64,000 nt of DNA from Phycisphaerae bacterium (GCA_028285035.1 JANQQF010000189.1:1-64000), one strand, 5' to 3'. Shown: positions 25,895 to 33,876, counted from the first letter of the stretch. Made by a program: numbers and translations. Notes: generated by a model from the letters alone, not told the origin.

Positions 25895-26059
25895 TTTGAA
25901 CGCTCCTGACAATTGTGTCGTAATAATTGTAGTTTTTGCTAACAGACATATTGCAATTGGTAAATTTGCTTTACTTTATCGTCTATCTGTTAAGAATTTT
26001 TCAGTTGCGCTGTGCCATGCCACCGAACTCGCTGTCATGCACGTTGTCTTGCTAAGGTT

Positions 26060-26131
26060 TCAGCATCGAGCGATACACATTGGATCTCGCTCCTTTTCTG
26101 AGATTACGTAAATATCGTGGTTCATTATCAT
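26060..26131 (-). CDS. short ORF, 23 codons, with a strong ribosome binding site (second leader ORF)
   Basis: Encodes a 23-residue peptide beginning MIMNHDIYV and ending CIARC with a TGA stop. An AAAGGAGG sequence ends 8 nt before the ATG, better than most SD sites in this window. It lies after the second terminator of the leader and 165 nt before the small-protein gene. It may be a second regulatory leader peptide or a very small secreted or modified peptide. No similarity is known to me. Confidence 0.5.
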   Translation of the reverse strand: MIMNHDIYVISEKERDPMCIARC

Positions 26132-26240
26132 TTTGTCTTCCTCCTTTCTTTGATAAAGTCTGGTTCTGAAGCAAACTTCCTATAACTGATGAAATCTAAA
26201 GTACTGCTTCAGCTTAGGTATTCTGCTACATTAAAATATA

Positions 26241-26273
26241 AAAACAAAAAAGCCGCAGAATTTACGCTGCGGC
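26241..26273 (-). terminator. leader terminator T2
   Basis: GCCGCAG / CTGCGGC 7-bp stem with an 8-nt loop, followed on the minus strand by TTTTTTGTTTT. A matching A tract on the other side makes it bidirectional. Its arms are the same heptamers as in T1, so arms of T1 and T2 can cross-pair. Confidence 0.85.
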
Positions 26274-26290
26274 TTTTTTCTCTAATAGAG

Positions 26291-26336
26291 AGATAAAAAA
26301 TAAAAAAGGCCGCAGATAGATGTGATCTGCGGCCTT
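26291..26336 (-). terminator. leader terminator T1 directly after the 35-codon ORF
   Basis: A perfect 12-bp stem, AAGGCCGCAGAT / ATCTGCGGCCTT, with a 7-nt loop, followed on the minus strand by TTTTATTTTTTATC. It starts 19 nt after the stop codon of the 35-codon ORF. The 5' arm AGGCCGCAGA can also pair with UCUGUUGCCU inside that ORF (26378-26387), which would disrupt the terminator. Confidence 0.88.
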
Positions 26337-26354
26337 GAGCTTATATCAAATTTG

Positions 26355-26462
26355 TTAGGTTAGTTGACATAAGAAGGAGGCAACAGACGCACACTGAGTC
26401 CCAAACTCATAGCGATCTCGCAATGCTGCGATGATGGGTGAGAAATTAACACGATTTTGCAT
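26355..26462 (-). CDS. short ORF, 35 codons, candidate leader peptide of the exporter operon
   Basis: Starts ATG at 26462 with AAAGGAG 7 nt upstream and ends TAA at 26355. The 35-residue product begins MQNRVNFSP, has an Arg/Asp-rich middle (RDRYEFG) and a Cys/Ser/Thr-containing end with Cys24 and Cys32. It lies just after a good promoter, and a strong intrinsic terminator follows its stop. That arrangement matches a ribosome-monitored leader peptide such as BmrB upstream of the B. subtilis BmrCD exporter. A RiPP-type precursor is an alternative, but no maturation enzyme is adjacent. Confidence 0.65.
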   Translation of the reverse strand: MQNRVNFSPIIAALRDRYEFGTQCASVASFLCQLT

Positions 26463-26535
26463 GGTTGCACTCCTTTCAATGAAATTTTTTGGTGATCTTC
26501 GTTGAAGTAGTTAAATAATTTTGACTACGGCCTTA

Positions 26536-26565
26536 ACAATAACATAGCTTTTATGAATTTGTCAA
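26536..26565 (-). promoter_or_regulatory. promoter of the exporter leader
   Basis: On the minus strand TTGACA (26560-26565), 18 nt, TATTGT (26536-26541). Transcription would start near 26529, giving about 65 nt of untranslated leader before the 35-codon ORF. The 25895-26789 interval as a whole contains, in order of transcription, a MITE-like element, this promoter, ORF1, T1, T2 and ORF2. Confidence 0.65.
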
Positions 26566-26618
26566 GCCCTAATTTTAAAGATTTAAGGTTAAGCTGATTT
26601 ACGATTTGTGATTTTAGA

Positions 26619-26733
26619 TTAGGACTTACGAAAAACGTTGATTGAGCCTGTCGAAAATAACGTTTTTCGGACCAATATGTTTGGTTTCGACAAGCTCAAC
26701 CGACAGTTTATCCCTATTCTGCGTAAGCCCTAA
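26619..26733. mobile_element. MITE-like 115-bp element
   Basis: Ends are near-perfect inverted repeats TTAGGACTTACG (26619-26630) and CGTAAGCCCTAA (26722-26733). Inside is a second imperfect inverted pair, TTGAGCCTGTCGAAA (26639-26653) against TTTCGACAAGCTCAA (26685-26699), a motif found in many bacterial intergenic repeats. No coding sequence. Probable non-autonomous element whose transposase is elsewhere. Confidence 0.6.
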
Positions 26734-26746
26734 GATTTTTGATAAG

Positions 26747-26773
26747 GTGGTTGGTCATACCAACCGCTCTTTT
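26747..26773. terminator. hairpin between the MITE and the propeller gene
   Basis: GTGGTTGGT / ACCAACCGC 9-bp stem (one G-U) with a 3-nt loop, followed on the + strand by TCTTTTTA. It lies just after the stop of the minus-strand propeller gene, though its T tract suits + strand transcription better. Confidence 0.45.
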
Positions 26774-26789
26774 TATTCACAATTCACAA

Positions 26790-29183
26790 TCAGAATGCGG
26801 CTCCCCAAGACATACGTTCTTGCAGCCAGGCATCAGTCTCGGTATTGAACGTGGTGCCCTCAGGTAGATCGAACAGTTTGCGAATCTCGCCACCACTGAT
26901 CAGTGTAGCCCAGACCGCCCAATTCCCATCACGGTCTGAAACAAACGCTACCCAATTCCCATCCGGCGAAATGGTGGGAAGACCATCGTTGGAGGCGGGT
27001 GAATTTGAAAGATTGCGTAATCCATCTCGGCCAACCCCAATGACGTACGCTTCCCAATCCCCCTCCTGCAGGGAGGTGTAAGCAATATTTGTGCCTTGGG
27101 TATCACTTGGGGTGTCCGTTGCATTATCTGTGATTTGACTTGGATTGACCCCTTCATCGCCGGCAGCAGTCGCTGCGACTGGCACAGTGAAGATACCGCA
27201 GCGCGAACCACTCGCCCAAGTATTACAGCCTTTGAAGGCAATTAAGTCATTATCAGTCCAGACAGGATGGCTCCCCTGGATTTGGCTGGCTGCGTCGGCG
27301 GCGATGAGTACCCCTTGCTCAACGATATTTTTGCAGGTCTCATCACTTTCGCTACGTGGTGGATCAACGCTACATTGTACAAATAACCCTGAGATTGTGG
27401 TCTCATCTTCATCAGTGAGCAAAGTATCGTTAGCATAAGCAATTTGGTCCCCTGCCGCATTGTAGGTGGCGAAGCTGTCGGCTTGATCCCCACTTACTTT
27501 CTTTTCCCGTTCATTTACAATATTGTATTCGTAAATAGCGATGGGGGTTGTCCCTTGCCGATTTATCAACATTCTTCGCCCATCAGGCCGAATGTCTGGC
27601 TGGCTGGCATTTTCAATAACGGCGATTTCCTCGCCATCAGCAATTGAAAAGATGTGCGTATCATACAAGCCATCGTCATTGAGCAGAGGAATAGCCAAAT
27701 TCCCCTCAAGTTCATCCGGCTCAGGCGCAGCCACAGGCACCCCACAAACAAAATTTGTCTCGGTTAATGATTCGGTTGCCACCATATTTGTAGAAACTTG
27801 TGGTGCTTCAACGACCTCTGTCAGGCCATTGAATAAGCTGAATCTGGTGTTGGTATTGTCTGGAACCCAATCAGCCGCCGGGTTAGGCGAAAACTCCTGA
27901 GTTCGGTTTCGAGCTTGGACCACCCAGCAGAATTCACGATCATCGTCAATAAATTCGTAGGGAACAGAGACATAAAATTGATTACCGCCTGGCTCAACCT
28001 CTGCTGCTAGCTCACTTGAGACATTGACAAAGCGTCTTTCCTCGGCATCCCATTGTCGAAATAGGGTGCGTCCATTATCAAGGCGGTAGAGAACGTCGTA
28101 GTCTGCGCCTAACCCCCGACGGAAAACACCGGTGTCGCTGCTACAGTCTTGATCAATCAAAACACTGATTTGAATGCCTGCATCGACGGGGCAAAGATCC
28201 CCGGCAAAGTGTAGAGTGACGCCAAAGCTATCACCTTCATTGCGGATAGATGCCGCAGATACGTCATAATTTGAGAAGGCTGCATCTCCGATGTTGTCTG
28301 GTAGGCTAATGTGGGAGGTTGGCTCAACGATGATATCTCCGGTCAAGAATTGTTCAGTTGCATCAACGGTTATCCCGGCTCGTCGATCGCTGATACGCCA
28401 GCTAGCCCAGACATTCGTGGCAAATGGCCCGGTTTCGCCTTCATCAATTTTAGCTCGAACGATGATTGGCGTTTCCTCATCGGCTTTGGTCAGCTCAATG
28501 GTGGAGAAGTTGACCTCGCCATTCTCCTCGCCACTGACAAAGGTACCAGGGGTTTGGGTCGAATGGAAAGTGGTTCCTGCTGGGAGGGGGACGCTAATTT
28601 GTACATCCCATAAGCGGAACAGTCTAAAGTTGTCCAGGTAGATGGTGTAGGAGATGATATCATCCTCAATCGTAGCAATCGGCTCAACGACAAGGTTGCG
28701 CGGGCGAGGGCGAACCCAATTGAGTGGCTTCTTGGTCGTATCAACGGTAATAGGACTCATCAGATAATCACCAGGCTGATCACCACGCCAGGCAAGCCAG
28801 GGTTGAATTTCAAATTCCGTGATTGATGGATCGGTCACTTCAATGATGAAAGTGTCGCCTCGAATGGGGCGATTAAAGGTTGAGGTGAAAAAGCTGATTT
28901 CTTCGCCATTAAAGTTCACTGCCGTTAGATCAGTGGTTGTGGCTTCGAGAAATCGAGTGCCTTCTGGAAGCGGAATGTTGACCGTTAAATCTGAAATCGT
29001 CCATTCCACCTCCCGTCGCACAATCATCGTATAGGTGATTTTGCCATCAGCATGAGTGGGGGTAATGCGCAGGTCGAATGGAGGCCACTGCGCTTGGGCG
29101 TGTGGAGTCTCTTGACCAATAAATAGTAATGTTGTTAAGATGACGAGAAGTAGAAGTTTGTAAGTGAATTTTGGTATCTGCAT
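26790..29183 (-). CDS. secreted protein with DUF11-like domains and C-terminal Tol-type beta-propeller
   Basis: A 797-residue exported protein. Signal peptide: KLLLLVILTTLLFIGQ with cleavage near HAQAQ. Residues about 35-290 are two DUF11/isopeptide-like beta domains (the phrase LPEGTRFLEATT and LPAGTTFHSTQT recurs). Residues about 300-450 form a further beta domain. Residues about 490-790 are a TolB/WD40-like propeller with GRRMLINRQGT, DQIAYANDT, GTNIAYTSLQ and SPDGNWVAFVSDRDGNW blades. No membrane anchor at the C-terminus. Likely binds an extracellular or cell-surface partner; no enzymatic motif is visible. Confidence 0.82.
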   Translation of the reverse strand: MQIPKFTYKLLLLVILTTLLFIGQETPHAQAQWPPFDLRITPTHADGKITYTMIVRREVEWTISDLTVNIPLPEGTRFLEATTTDLTAVNFNGEEISFFTSTFNRPIRGDTFIIEVTDPSITEFEIQPWLAWRGDQPGDYLMSPITVDTTKKPLNWVRPRPRNLVVEPIATIEDDIISYTIYLDNFRLFRLWDVQISVPLPAGTTFHSTQTPGTFVSGEENGEVNFSTIELTKADEETPIIVRAKIDEGETGPFATNVWASWRISDRRAGITVDATEQFLTGDIIVEPTSHISLPDNIGDAAFSNYDVSAASIRNEGDSFGVTLHFAGDLCPVDAGIQISVLIDQDCSSDTGVFRRGLGADYDVLYRLDNGRTLFRQWDAEERRFVNVSSELAAEVEPGGNQFYVSVPYEFIDDDREFCWVVQARNRTQEFSPNPAADWVPDNTNTRFSLFNGLTEVVEAPQVSTNMVATESLTETNFVCGVPVAAPEPDELEGNLAIPLLNDDGLYDTHIFSIADGEEIAVIENASQPDIRPDGRRMLINRQGTTPIAIYEYNIVNEREKKVSGDQADSFATYNAAGDQIAYANDTLLTDEDETTISGLFVQCSVDPPRSESDETCKNIVEQGVLIAADAASQIQGSHPVWTDNDLIAFKGCNTWASGSRCGIFTVPVAATAAGDEGVNPSQITDNATDTPSDTQGTNIAYTSLQEGDWEAYVIGVGRDGLRNLSNSPASNDGLPTISPDGNWVAFVSDRDGNWAVWATLISGGEIRKLFDLPEGTTFNTETDAWLQERMSWGAAF

Positions 29184-29258
29184 AGGGAACCTTTCCTAAT
29201 GTAATGATCGGCGATACATGATGAATATGTTGTACCCGAAAATGGTGTGAATGTCCAG

Positions 29259-30599
29259 CTACGAAACTGGCTCCACTTTTTCTACACACTCAATCCCTAA
29301 ATCCTTCAATCCTGCCAAAATTGGCTCATACAGATCAGGGGTGACAGGAATGTGTACGCCCGTTTTTGTGATTTCGCCGCGCAAAATCAAGTCAACCGCA
29401 ATCGCGGCGGGCAAGCTAACTGTGCGGGCCATCGCTGAGTCGCCATTAGGCTCACCAAAGGCGGTCAAGGTTGATGTGATTTTTTCAGAGTTGCCCTCAG
29501 GGTAATTGGCGGTGAAGTGATGCTCTAAAATAATCATATCCCGCTCACCGTCGGCATATTGCATTCGCTCCAGCATCACCTTTGTCATCAAATCAAGGGG
29601 TGAGATGGTCGGACCTGTACCCTCGATTGGCGTCTCATCAAACAAGCCAAGCCATTCCAAATTTTTGATCGGATCACTGTCCGGAGTCAAGTCAAGGTGG
29701 GTCGCCACATCAGCCTTTACATCTCCGCTATCGGCAGCACTTTCTGGGAGAATATTACGCATATAGGCGGCATAAGTGACATCTGCTGAATATTTTGTTT
29801 CATCCAATAGGTTGAGTTTTACAATATTGTCTAACGTATCACACCATGTTTTGTTGCGCAGCGTGCCGCGATACATCGTGGCGGTATCATCAATACCATA
29901 TATTTGTCGATAGGGCATCGAGTCGCGATTGGGGTAGGCCTCAAACTCGCCAATGGGATCAACGTTCAACATCCAATAGTGCTGGAACAATGTCTCACCC
30001 GCCACGGTGATTTCCTCGCCATCTCGCAGATAGTGGGCTGCATTTCGCGCCGCCATCAAGACACCCCGTGGACTCCAGGAAAATTTGTAGCCAAATGGAT
30101 TGTCATTGTCCTCTGGGGCAGGTAATCCGCCACAGTAAGAGTAGAAGCCCTCAATGTATCCGCCTGCATTTTGGACGCGATGAATGATTTGCATCGCTGA
30201 CATATGATCGATGCCAGGATCGACACCTACTTCATTGAGAATGATGATGCCCGCCGCTTTGGCCTTCTCATCAAGCCCCTGCATCGACGGGCTGACGTAA
30301 GAGGTGGTGACCATTTGTTTTTTCTGGGCAATACACTCTTTCGCCACCGTGACGTGGTGGGTGTATGGCAATAGGCTAACGGCTAAATCTGTTTCTGCAA
30401 TCAGTTGCTTTAGGGTTGTCTCTTCACTGTCTGTTTCGATGTCATAAGCCATCGCCACGCCATTGGGATGATCCCCGACAAGTTGCTCGGCTTTGCCCAC
30501 CGTTCGGCTGGCCACCGTGATCTGGTAGTCTCGCTCTAGCAAATATTGGACAATCGGGCCAGTGACCAAACCTGCCCCTAAAATAAGTACACGTTTCAT
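29259..30599 (-). CDS. saccharopine dehydrogenase (glutamate-forming), SDH half of the LKR/SDH pathway
   Basis: A 446-residue NAD(P)-dependent enzyme that cleaves saccharopine to glutamate and 2-aminoadipate semialdehyde. Rossmann start VLILGAGLVTGPIVQYLL, and a saccharopine-reductase core that follows the C-terminal half of animal AASS closely (ISLLPY equivalent VSLLPYTHHVTVAKECI, VGVDPGIDHMSAM, YCGGLPAPEDNDNPFGYKFSWSPRGVL, YPNRDSMPYRQIYGI). It is the second gene after the lysine-ketoglutarate reductase gene, separated by 19 nt, so lysine degradation through saccharopine is encoded as two separate subunits here. Confidence 0.92.
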   Translation of the reverse strand: MKRVLILGAGLVTGPIVQYLLERDYQITVASRTVGKAEQLVGDHPNGVAMAYDIETDSEETTLKQLIAETDLAVSLLPYTHHVTVAKECIAQKKQMVTTSYVSPSMQGLDEKAKAAGIIILNEVGVDPGIDHMSAMQIIHRVQNAGGYIEGFYSYCGGLPAPEDNDNPFGYKFSWSPRGVLMAARNAAHYLRDGEEITVAGETLFQHYWMLNVDPIGEFEAYPNRDSMPYRQIYGIDDTATMYRGTLRNKTWCDTLDNIVKLNLLDETKYSADVTYAAYMRNILPESAADSGDVKADVATHLDLTPDSDPIKNLEWLGLFDETPIEGTGPTISPLDLMTKVMLERMQYADGERDMIILEHHFTANYPEGNSEKITSTLTAFGEPNGDSAMARTVSLPAAIAVDLILRGEITKTGVHIPVTPDLYEPILAGLKDLGIECVEKVEPVS

Positions 30600-30618
30600 C
30601 CTTGAAGTCTCCTTTGGC

Positions 30619-31926
30619 CTATAAGAATTTTTCTAAATATCGATAATCCGGTGTTAGCTCACCGTGATAGACAATCATAGCCCGTTTTAGCTCAGGTGGT
30701 AGATCACATGCTGCAAAATCAACAGAAAAATCACACGCAGCGAGAGCTGGTAAAAATGGCAGAAGCGCTTCCCCAAAGGTCGTAGAGGCCTCTATGGGCA
30801 ATTCACAGGGCAGATTATCCACAGCCATAATGACCAAGCCATCACCCTCAATCCCATCCGTGACCGCATCCGAGGCGGGATGCCAGACAAAGCTAGGCAC
30901 ATCAGGCTGGATGGCTTTCAACGTTGGTTCAATGGCCCCCTCAATGTCACAACTGATATCACCGATGACGCGTAGTTTGGGGGGGATTGGCCCCTCGAAC
31001 AGCTGCTGTGCGGCCACTTTTGTTAATAGGCGTGGGTTAGGGGTGTCCCAGTAGATGCAGTTAACCAGAATTGAGAGGTGGGGCAAAAATTGCTCAAACT
31101 GGGATTGATATTTTTCCGGATGCTGGAAGAATTCGCCTAAATCAAAGGCGGTATTTGCCACAATCGGCTCAACCGTGTCCTCTTCCCGAAAAATCACCTT
31201 GTATATGATATTGCGATCAATCTGATCACTGTCCTGTAACTCCAGTAGGTCTTGCGGTGTGATTTGCTGGGTTGGCAGGAGATTAAGGATAATTTGGGCA
31301 CCGCGTGAAACATTCCCATAGCCTGCGATTCCGATGACAAACGGCGTCAATCGTAGGGGAAACCCTTGCTCCAGAATATTTTGTCCTACCTGTTGAAGCG
31401 CCTGTTTGGCCGTCGGCAAGTCACCATATTCGTAGGTTGGTTTAATGGCGGTTAATGGCGTCTCATACCCTTCCCATAACAGCCGCTGACCCATTACATG
31501 CAAGGTATCGATCATCCCTGCCAAGCCCGCGTGTTCACCAAAGAAAATGAGCCGTCGATCTTGCTCATTGACAATACGCTCATAATCAATGAGTTGACAG
31601 TTAAGATCAAGAAGGCCTTGTAACAAGGGCATGTTGTAGGCTTGCCCTTTGATAGTGTGAGAAAAAAAGAGATAGGTCTTGCTGGGTTGTAATAGTTCGA
31701 CCGGAATTTCTTTGATGGCCAGAATGATATCCGCTTCAGACACATCATCTTGAACCACACTTCCGGCTGTGATGTAATCTTCATCGGCGAAGGCTCTAAT
31801 TGGTGAAGATTGAACCTGAACAGAAATGCCTGTATTTTGTAGCTCAGCAAGTTGAGTGGGCGTGAGTGGGGTGCGTTGTTCCCATTTATTTTTGTCTTCG
31901 CGTCGGATAGCTAGGGTATTTTTCAT
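30619..31926 (-). CDS. lysine-ketoglutarate reductase (saccharopine-forming), LKR half
   Basis: A 435-residue protein of the AlaDh/PNT superfamily that matches the N-terminal half of animal AASS by eye: LAIRREDKNKWEQRTPLTP at the start, KTYLFFSHTIKGQAYNMPLLQ, LIDYERIVNEQDRRLIFFGEHAGLAGMIDTLH, GYGNVSRGAQIILNLLP as the nucleotide-binding loop, and NCIYWDTPNPRLLT. It condenses lysine and 2-oxoglutarate to saccharopine. I start it at 31926 (GAGGTG 3-5 nt upstream) rather than the longer in-frame 31971. The SDH gene follows directly. Confidence 0.9.
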   Translation of the reverse strand: MKNTLAIRREDKNKWEQRTPLTPTQLAELQNTGISVQVQSSPIRAFADEDYITAGSVVQDDVSEADIILAIKEIPVELLQPSKTYLFFSHTIKGQAYNMPLLQGLLDLNCQLIDYERIVNEQDRRLIFFGEHAGLAGMIDTLHVMGQRLLWEGYETPLTAIKPTYEYGDLPTAKQALQQVGQNILEQGFPLRLTPFVIGIAGYGNVSRGAQIILNLLPTQQITPQDLLELQDSDQIDRNIIYKVIFREEDTVEPIVANTAFDLGEFFQHPEKYQSQFEQFLPHLSILVNCIYWDTPNPRLLTKVAAQQLFEGPIPPKLRVIGDISCDIEGAIEPTLKAIQPDVPSFVWHPASDAVTDGIEGDGLVIMAVDNLPCELPIEASTTFGEALLPFLPALAACDFSVDFAACDLPPELKRAMIVYHGELTPDYRYLEKFL

Positions 31927-32018
31927 AATCACCTCAACGTCTAAATTAACATTAAGTAAAGCTTTTTGCAAGCCGAAAATCTAATACATTCGTCCTAAAT
32001 TCATTTTTTGAATTTAAC

Positions 32019-32046
32019 TTGACCTTTTTTGAGAGTGCCTTACAAT
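32019..32046 (+). promoter_or_regulatory. promoter of the glycan-locus regulator
   Basis: TTGACC, 16 nt, TACAAT, 48 nt before the GTG start of the winged-helix gene. Both hexamers match the sigma-70 consensus at 5 of 6 positions. The divergent LKR gene starts 93 nt to the left. Confidence 0.65.
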
Positions 32047-32093
32047 CTTATATGTTGATTATTCAGTTTCTGAATTTTAGATGGGGATGAAGC

Positions 32094-32579
32094 GTGCGGT
32101 CAACCGATAATTACGATCTTGAAATCTTAAATCATATCGAGCAAAACCCCGATACTACTCAGGCAGATTTGGCGACTCAACTTGGGGTGGCTGTGGGCAG
32201 TGTCAATTGGTATGTCAAGCGGCTCATCAACAAAGGGTACATCAAAGTCACCCAAATGGAGCGTCGTCGTTTGCGCTATTTGCTTACGCCCCAAGGGTTT
32301 TCTGAAAAGACTCGATTGACCGCCTCTTTCATGCAAGCTTCACTGAAATGGTATCGTCTGACTCGCGAAACCTCTAAAAAATTATTGACTGAGGTCAAGC
32401 AGGCCGGATATAAGGCAGTCTGTATTGAAGGTGATAACGATCTAGCCGAAATTATTTATCTAACTTGTTTGGAAGCAGGTGTAACGGTCAATGATGAGCC
32501 AGATCCGAACATCCCACAGTTTCGCGTAGAGGGTTTGGAAACTGTGTTAGATTGGCCGCAAAGTTCGTCACGTGAATAA
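32094..32579 (+). CDS. winged helix-turn-helix transcriptional regulator
   Basis: A 161-residue MarR-like or EPS-associated winged-helix protein. The N-terminal 85 residues show the wHTH (LEILNHIEQNPDTTQADLATQLGVAVGSVNWYVKRLINKGYIKV, then a basic wing MERRRLRYLLTPQG). The rest resembles a small C-terminal domain with KAVCIEGDNDLAEIIYLTCLEAGVTV. GTG is the start because an upstream in-frame TGA lies two codons before it; GGGGATGA serves as RBS. It overlaps the flippase start by 8 nt and heads the surface-glycan locus, for which it is a plausible regulator. Confidence 0.85.
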   Translation: MRSTDNYDLEILNHIEQNPDTTQADLATQLGVAVGSVNWYVKRLINKGYIKVTQMERRRLRYLLTPQGFSEKTRLTASFMQASLKWYRLTRETSKKLLTEVKQAGYKAVCIEGDNDLAEIIYLTCLEAGVTVNDEPDPNIPQFRVEGLETVLDWPQSSSRE

Positions 32580-33876
32580 ATTGCTAGCCTCAGACGCGCT
32601 GCCAGCCCGTTGGCTCCGGTCACTTTTTGCTGGCCGCCGCCGCCAATGGTTGACCCTGACAAATCTGGGTGGGGCCCAAGGGATTTTGTTTTTAACGGGC
32701 CTAACCAGTAGCGTTTTAATTGCTCGGAATGTTTCCCTTGAAATTTATGGCCAATATCAGGTCATTCTATCTTTAATTGCCATTGTATCTTCACTTTGTT
32801 TAACTGGTTTGAGCCAGAGCCTCACGATTTCCGCTGCTAAGCGTTATGATGGAAATCTAACAAAGATTCTTTGGCTTAAGATCGTAGCTGGTCTTGTTGG
32901 TAGCTTGGTCCTTGTTGGTGCGAGTTTTTTCTACAGATCGACCCAGCCAATGCTTGCCTTTAGTTTAATATTTGCGGCCTTTTTATTCCCCTTATCCATC
33001 CTGCATCAAATCTGGTTGCCTTGGCTGACGGGGCGCGGCGATTTGAATCAATTGTCATTATTCAGGGTGATTTCAGCCATTGTCGGGGTGTCTGTTTTGA
33101 TTTTGCTCATTCTGTTCGTGCCAACGATTGAGGTGGATCATCTGGTTCTAGGTGTGTTTGGTGTGCCAACTCTGGTTTCGCTAGGAGTCCTGATTTATGC
33201 TTTGCAGGGACGAACGAACACGACCGTTCACCAAGAGACGATTAACTATGGCTTTCATACCACGGCAGCGACCCTGCTGACCGGGCTGGTGGCTTCAGAT
33301 AAGTTGATTATCAATGGCTATCTCTCGGCCAGCGATGTGGCTATTTACGCCATTGCTCTGGTTTTCCCAACCCAAATAAAAACGACCTATGCGATTTTTA
33401 ACCAGATGATTACCCGCCATATTTATGCGGCAGATTCTGTGACAGCCGCGTGGAAATATTTGAAAGATAAAATCGGGTATTTGGTTGTATTTTTTGTCTT
33501 TATCGGAATCGTCGGCTTTTTTGCCATTCCTATCTTGATTCCCCTTCTTTTTTCCGAACGATATGTGGCCGCCATCCCCTATGGGAAGTGGATGTGGTTA
33601 AGCTTAGCCCTGACGGCTCCCATAACCTATTTGGTTAATATTTTGCGAGCGCAGAAAAAGGTCACATTTATTTATACGATTTCTATTGGGCAGCCAGTTT
33701 TGCTAATTAGTTTATATTTTCTGCTGGTTGGTTATGGGGTGTGGGGGATTGTAATCGCCCGAATTATTAATTATTGGGCGACAGCCGTAATCTATCTCGG
33801 TTTTTTTCTTTACTATCTCTGGCGTGATCCCGTGGTAGCGAGGCCAGAGATAGTTGAATCATCTGATTTGTCTTGA
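32572..33876 (+). CDS. oligosaccharide flippase (Wzx/polysaccharide transporter family)
   Basis: A 434-residue membrane protein with about 12-14 hydrophobic helices and the MOP-superfamily texture of Wzx flippases (GILFLTGLTSSVLIARNVSLEIYGQYQ at the start, AIYAIALVFPTQIKTTYAIF in the middle). It would move lipid-linked glycan units to the outer face of the membrane. GTG start overlapping the regulator's stop codon suggests coupled expression. It is the transport step of the glycan locus; the ligase/polymerase at 60 kb could be its downstream partner (inference). Confidence 0.87.
   Translation: MNKLLASDALPARWLRSLFAGRRRQWLTLTNLGGAQGILFLTGLTSSVLIARNVSLEIYGQYQVILSLIAIVSSLCLTGLSQSLTISAAKRYDGNLTKILWLKIVAGLVGSLVLVGASFFYRSTQPMLAFSLIFAAFLFPLSILHQIWLPWLTGRGDLNQLSLFRVISAIVGVSVLILLILFVPTIEVDHLVLGVFGVPTLVSLGVLIYALQGRTNTTVHQETINYGFHTTAATLLTGLVASDKLIINGYLSASDVAIYAIALVFPTQIKTTYAIFNQMITRHIYAADSVTAAWKYLKDKIGYLVVFFVFIGIVGFFAIPILIPLLFSERYVAAIPYGKWMWLSLALTAPITYLVNILRAQKKVTFIYTISIGQPVLLISLYFLLVGYGVWGIVIARIINYWATAVIYLGFFLYYLWRDPVVARPEIVESSDLS

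Noticed and set aside
25896..26111. 71-codon + strand frame in the exporter leader region
   Set aside because: Runs against the better-supported minus-strand leader and small-protein signals; no RBS.
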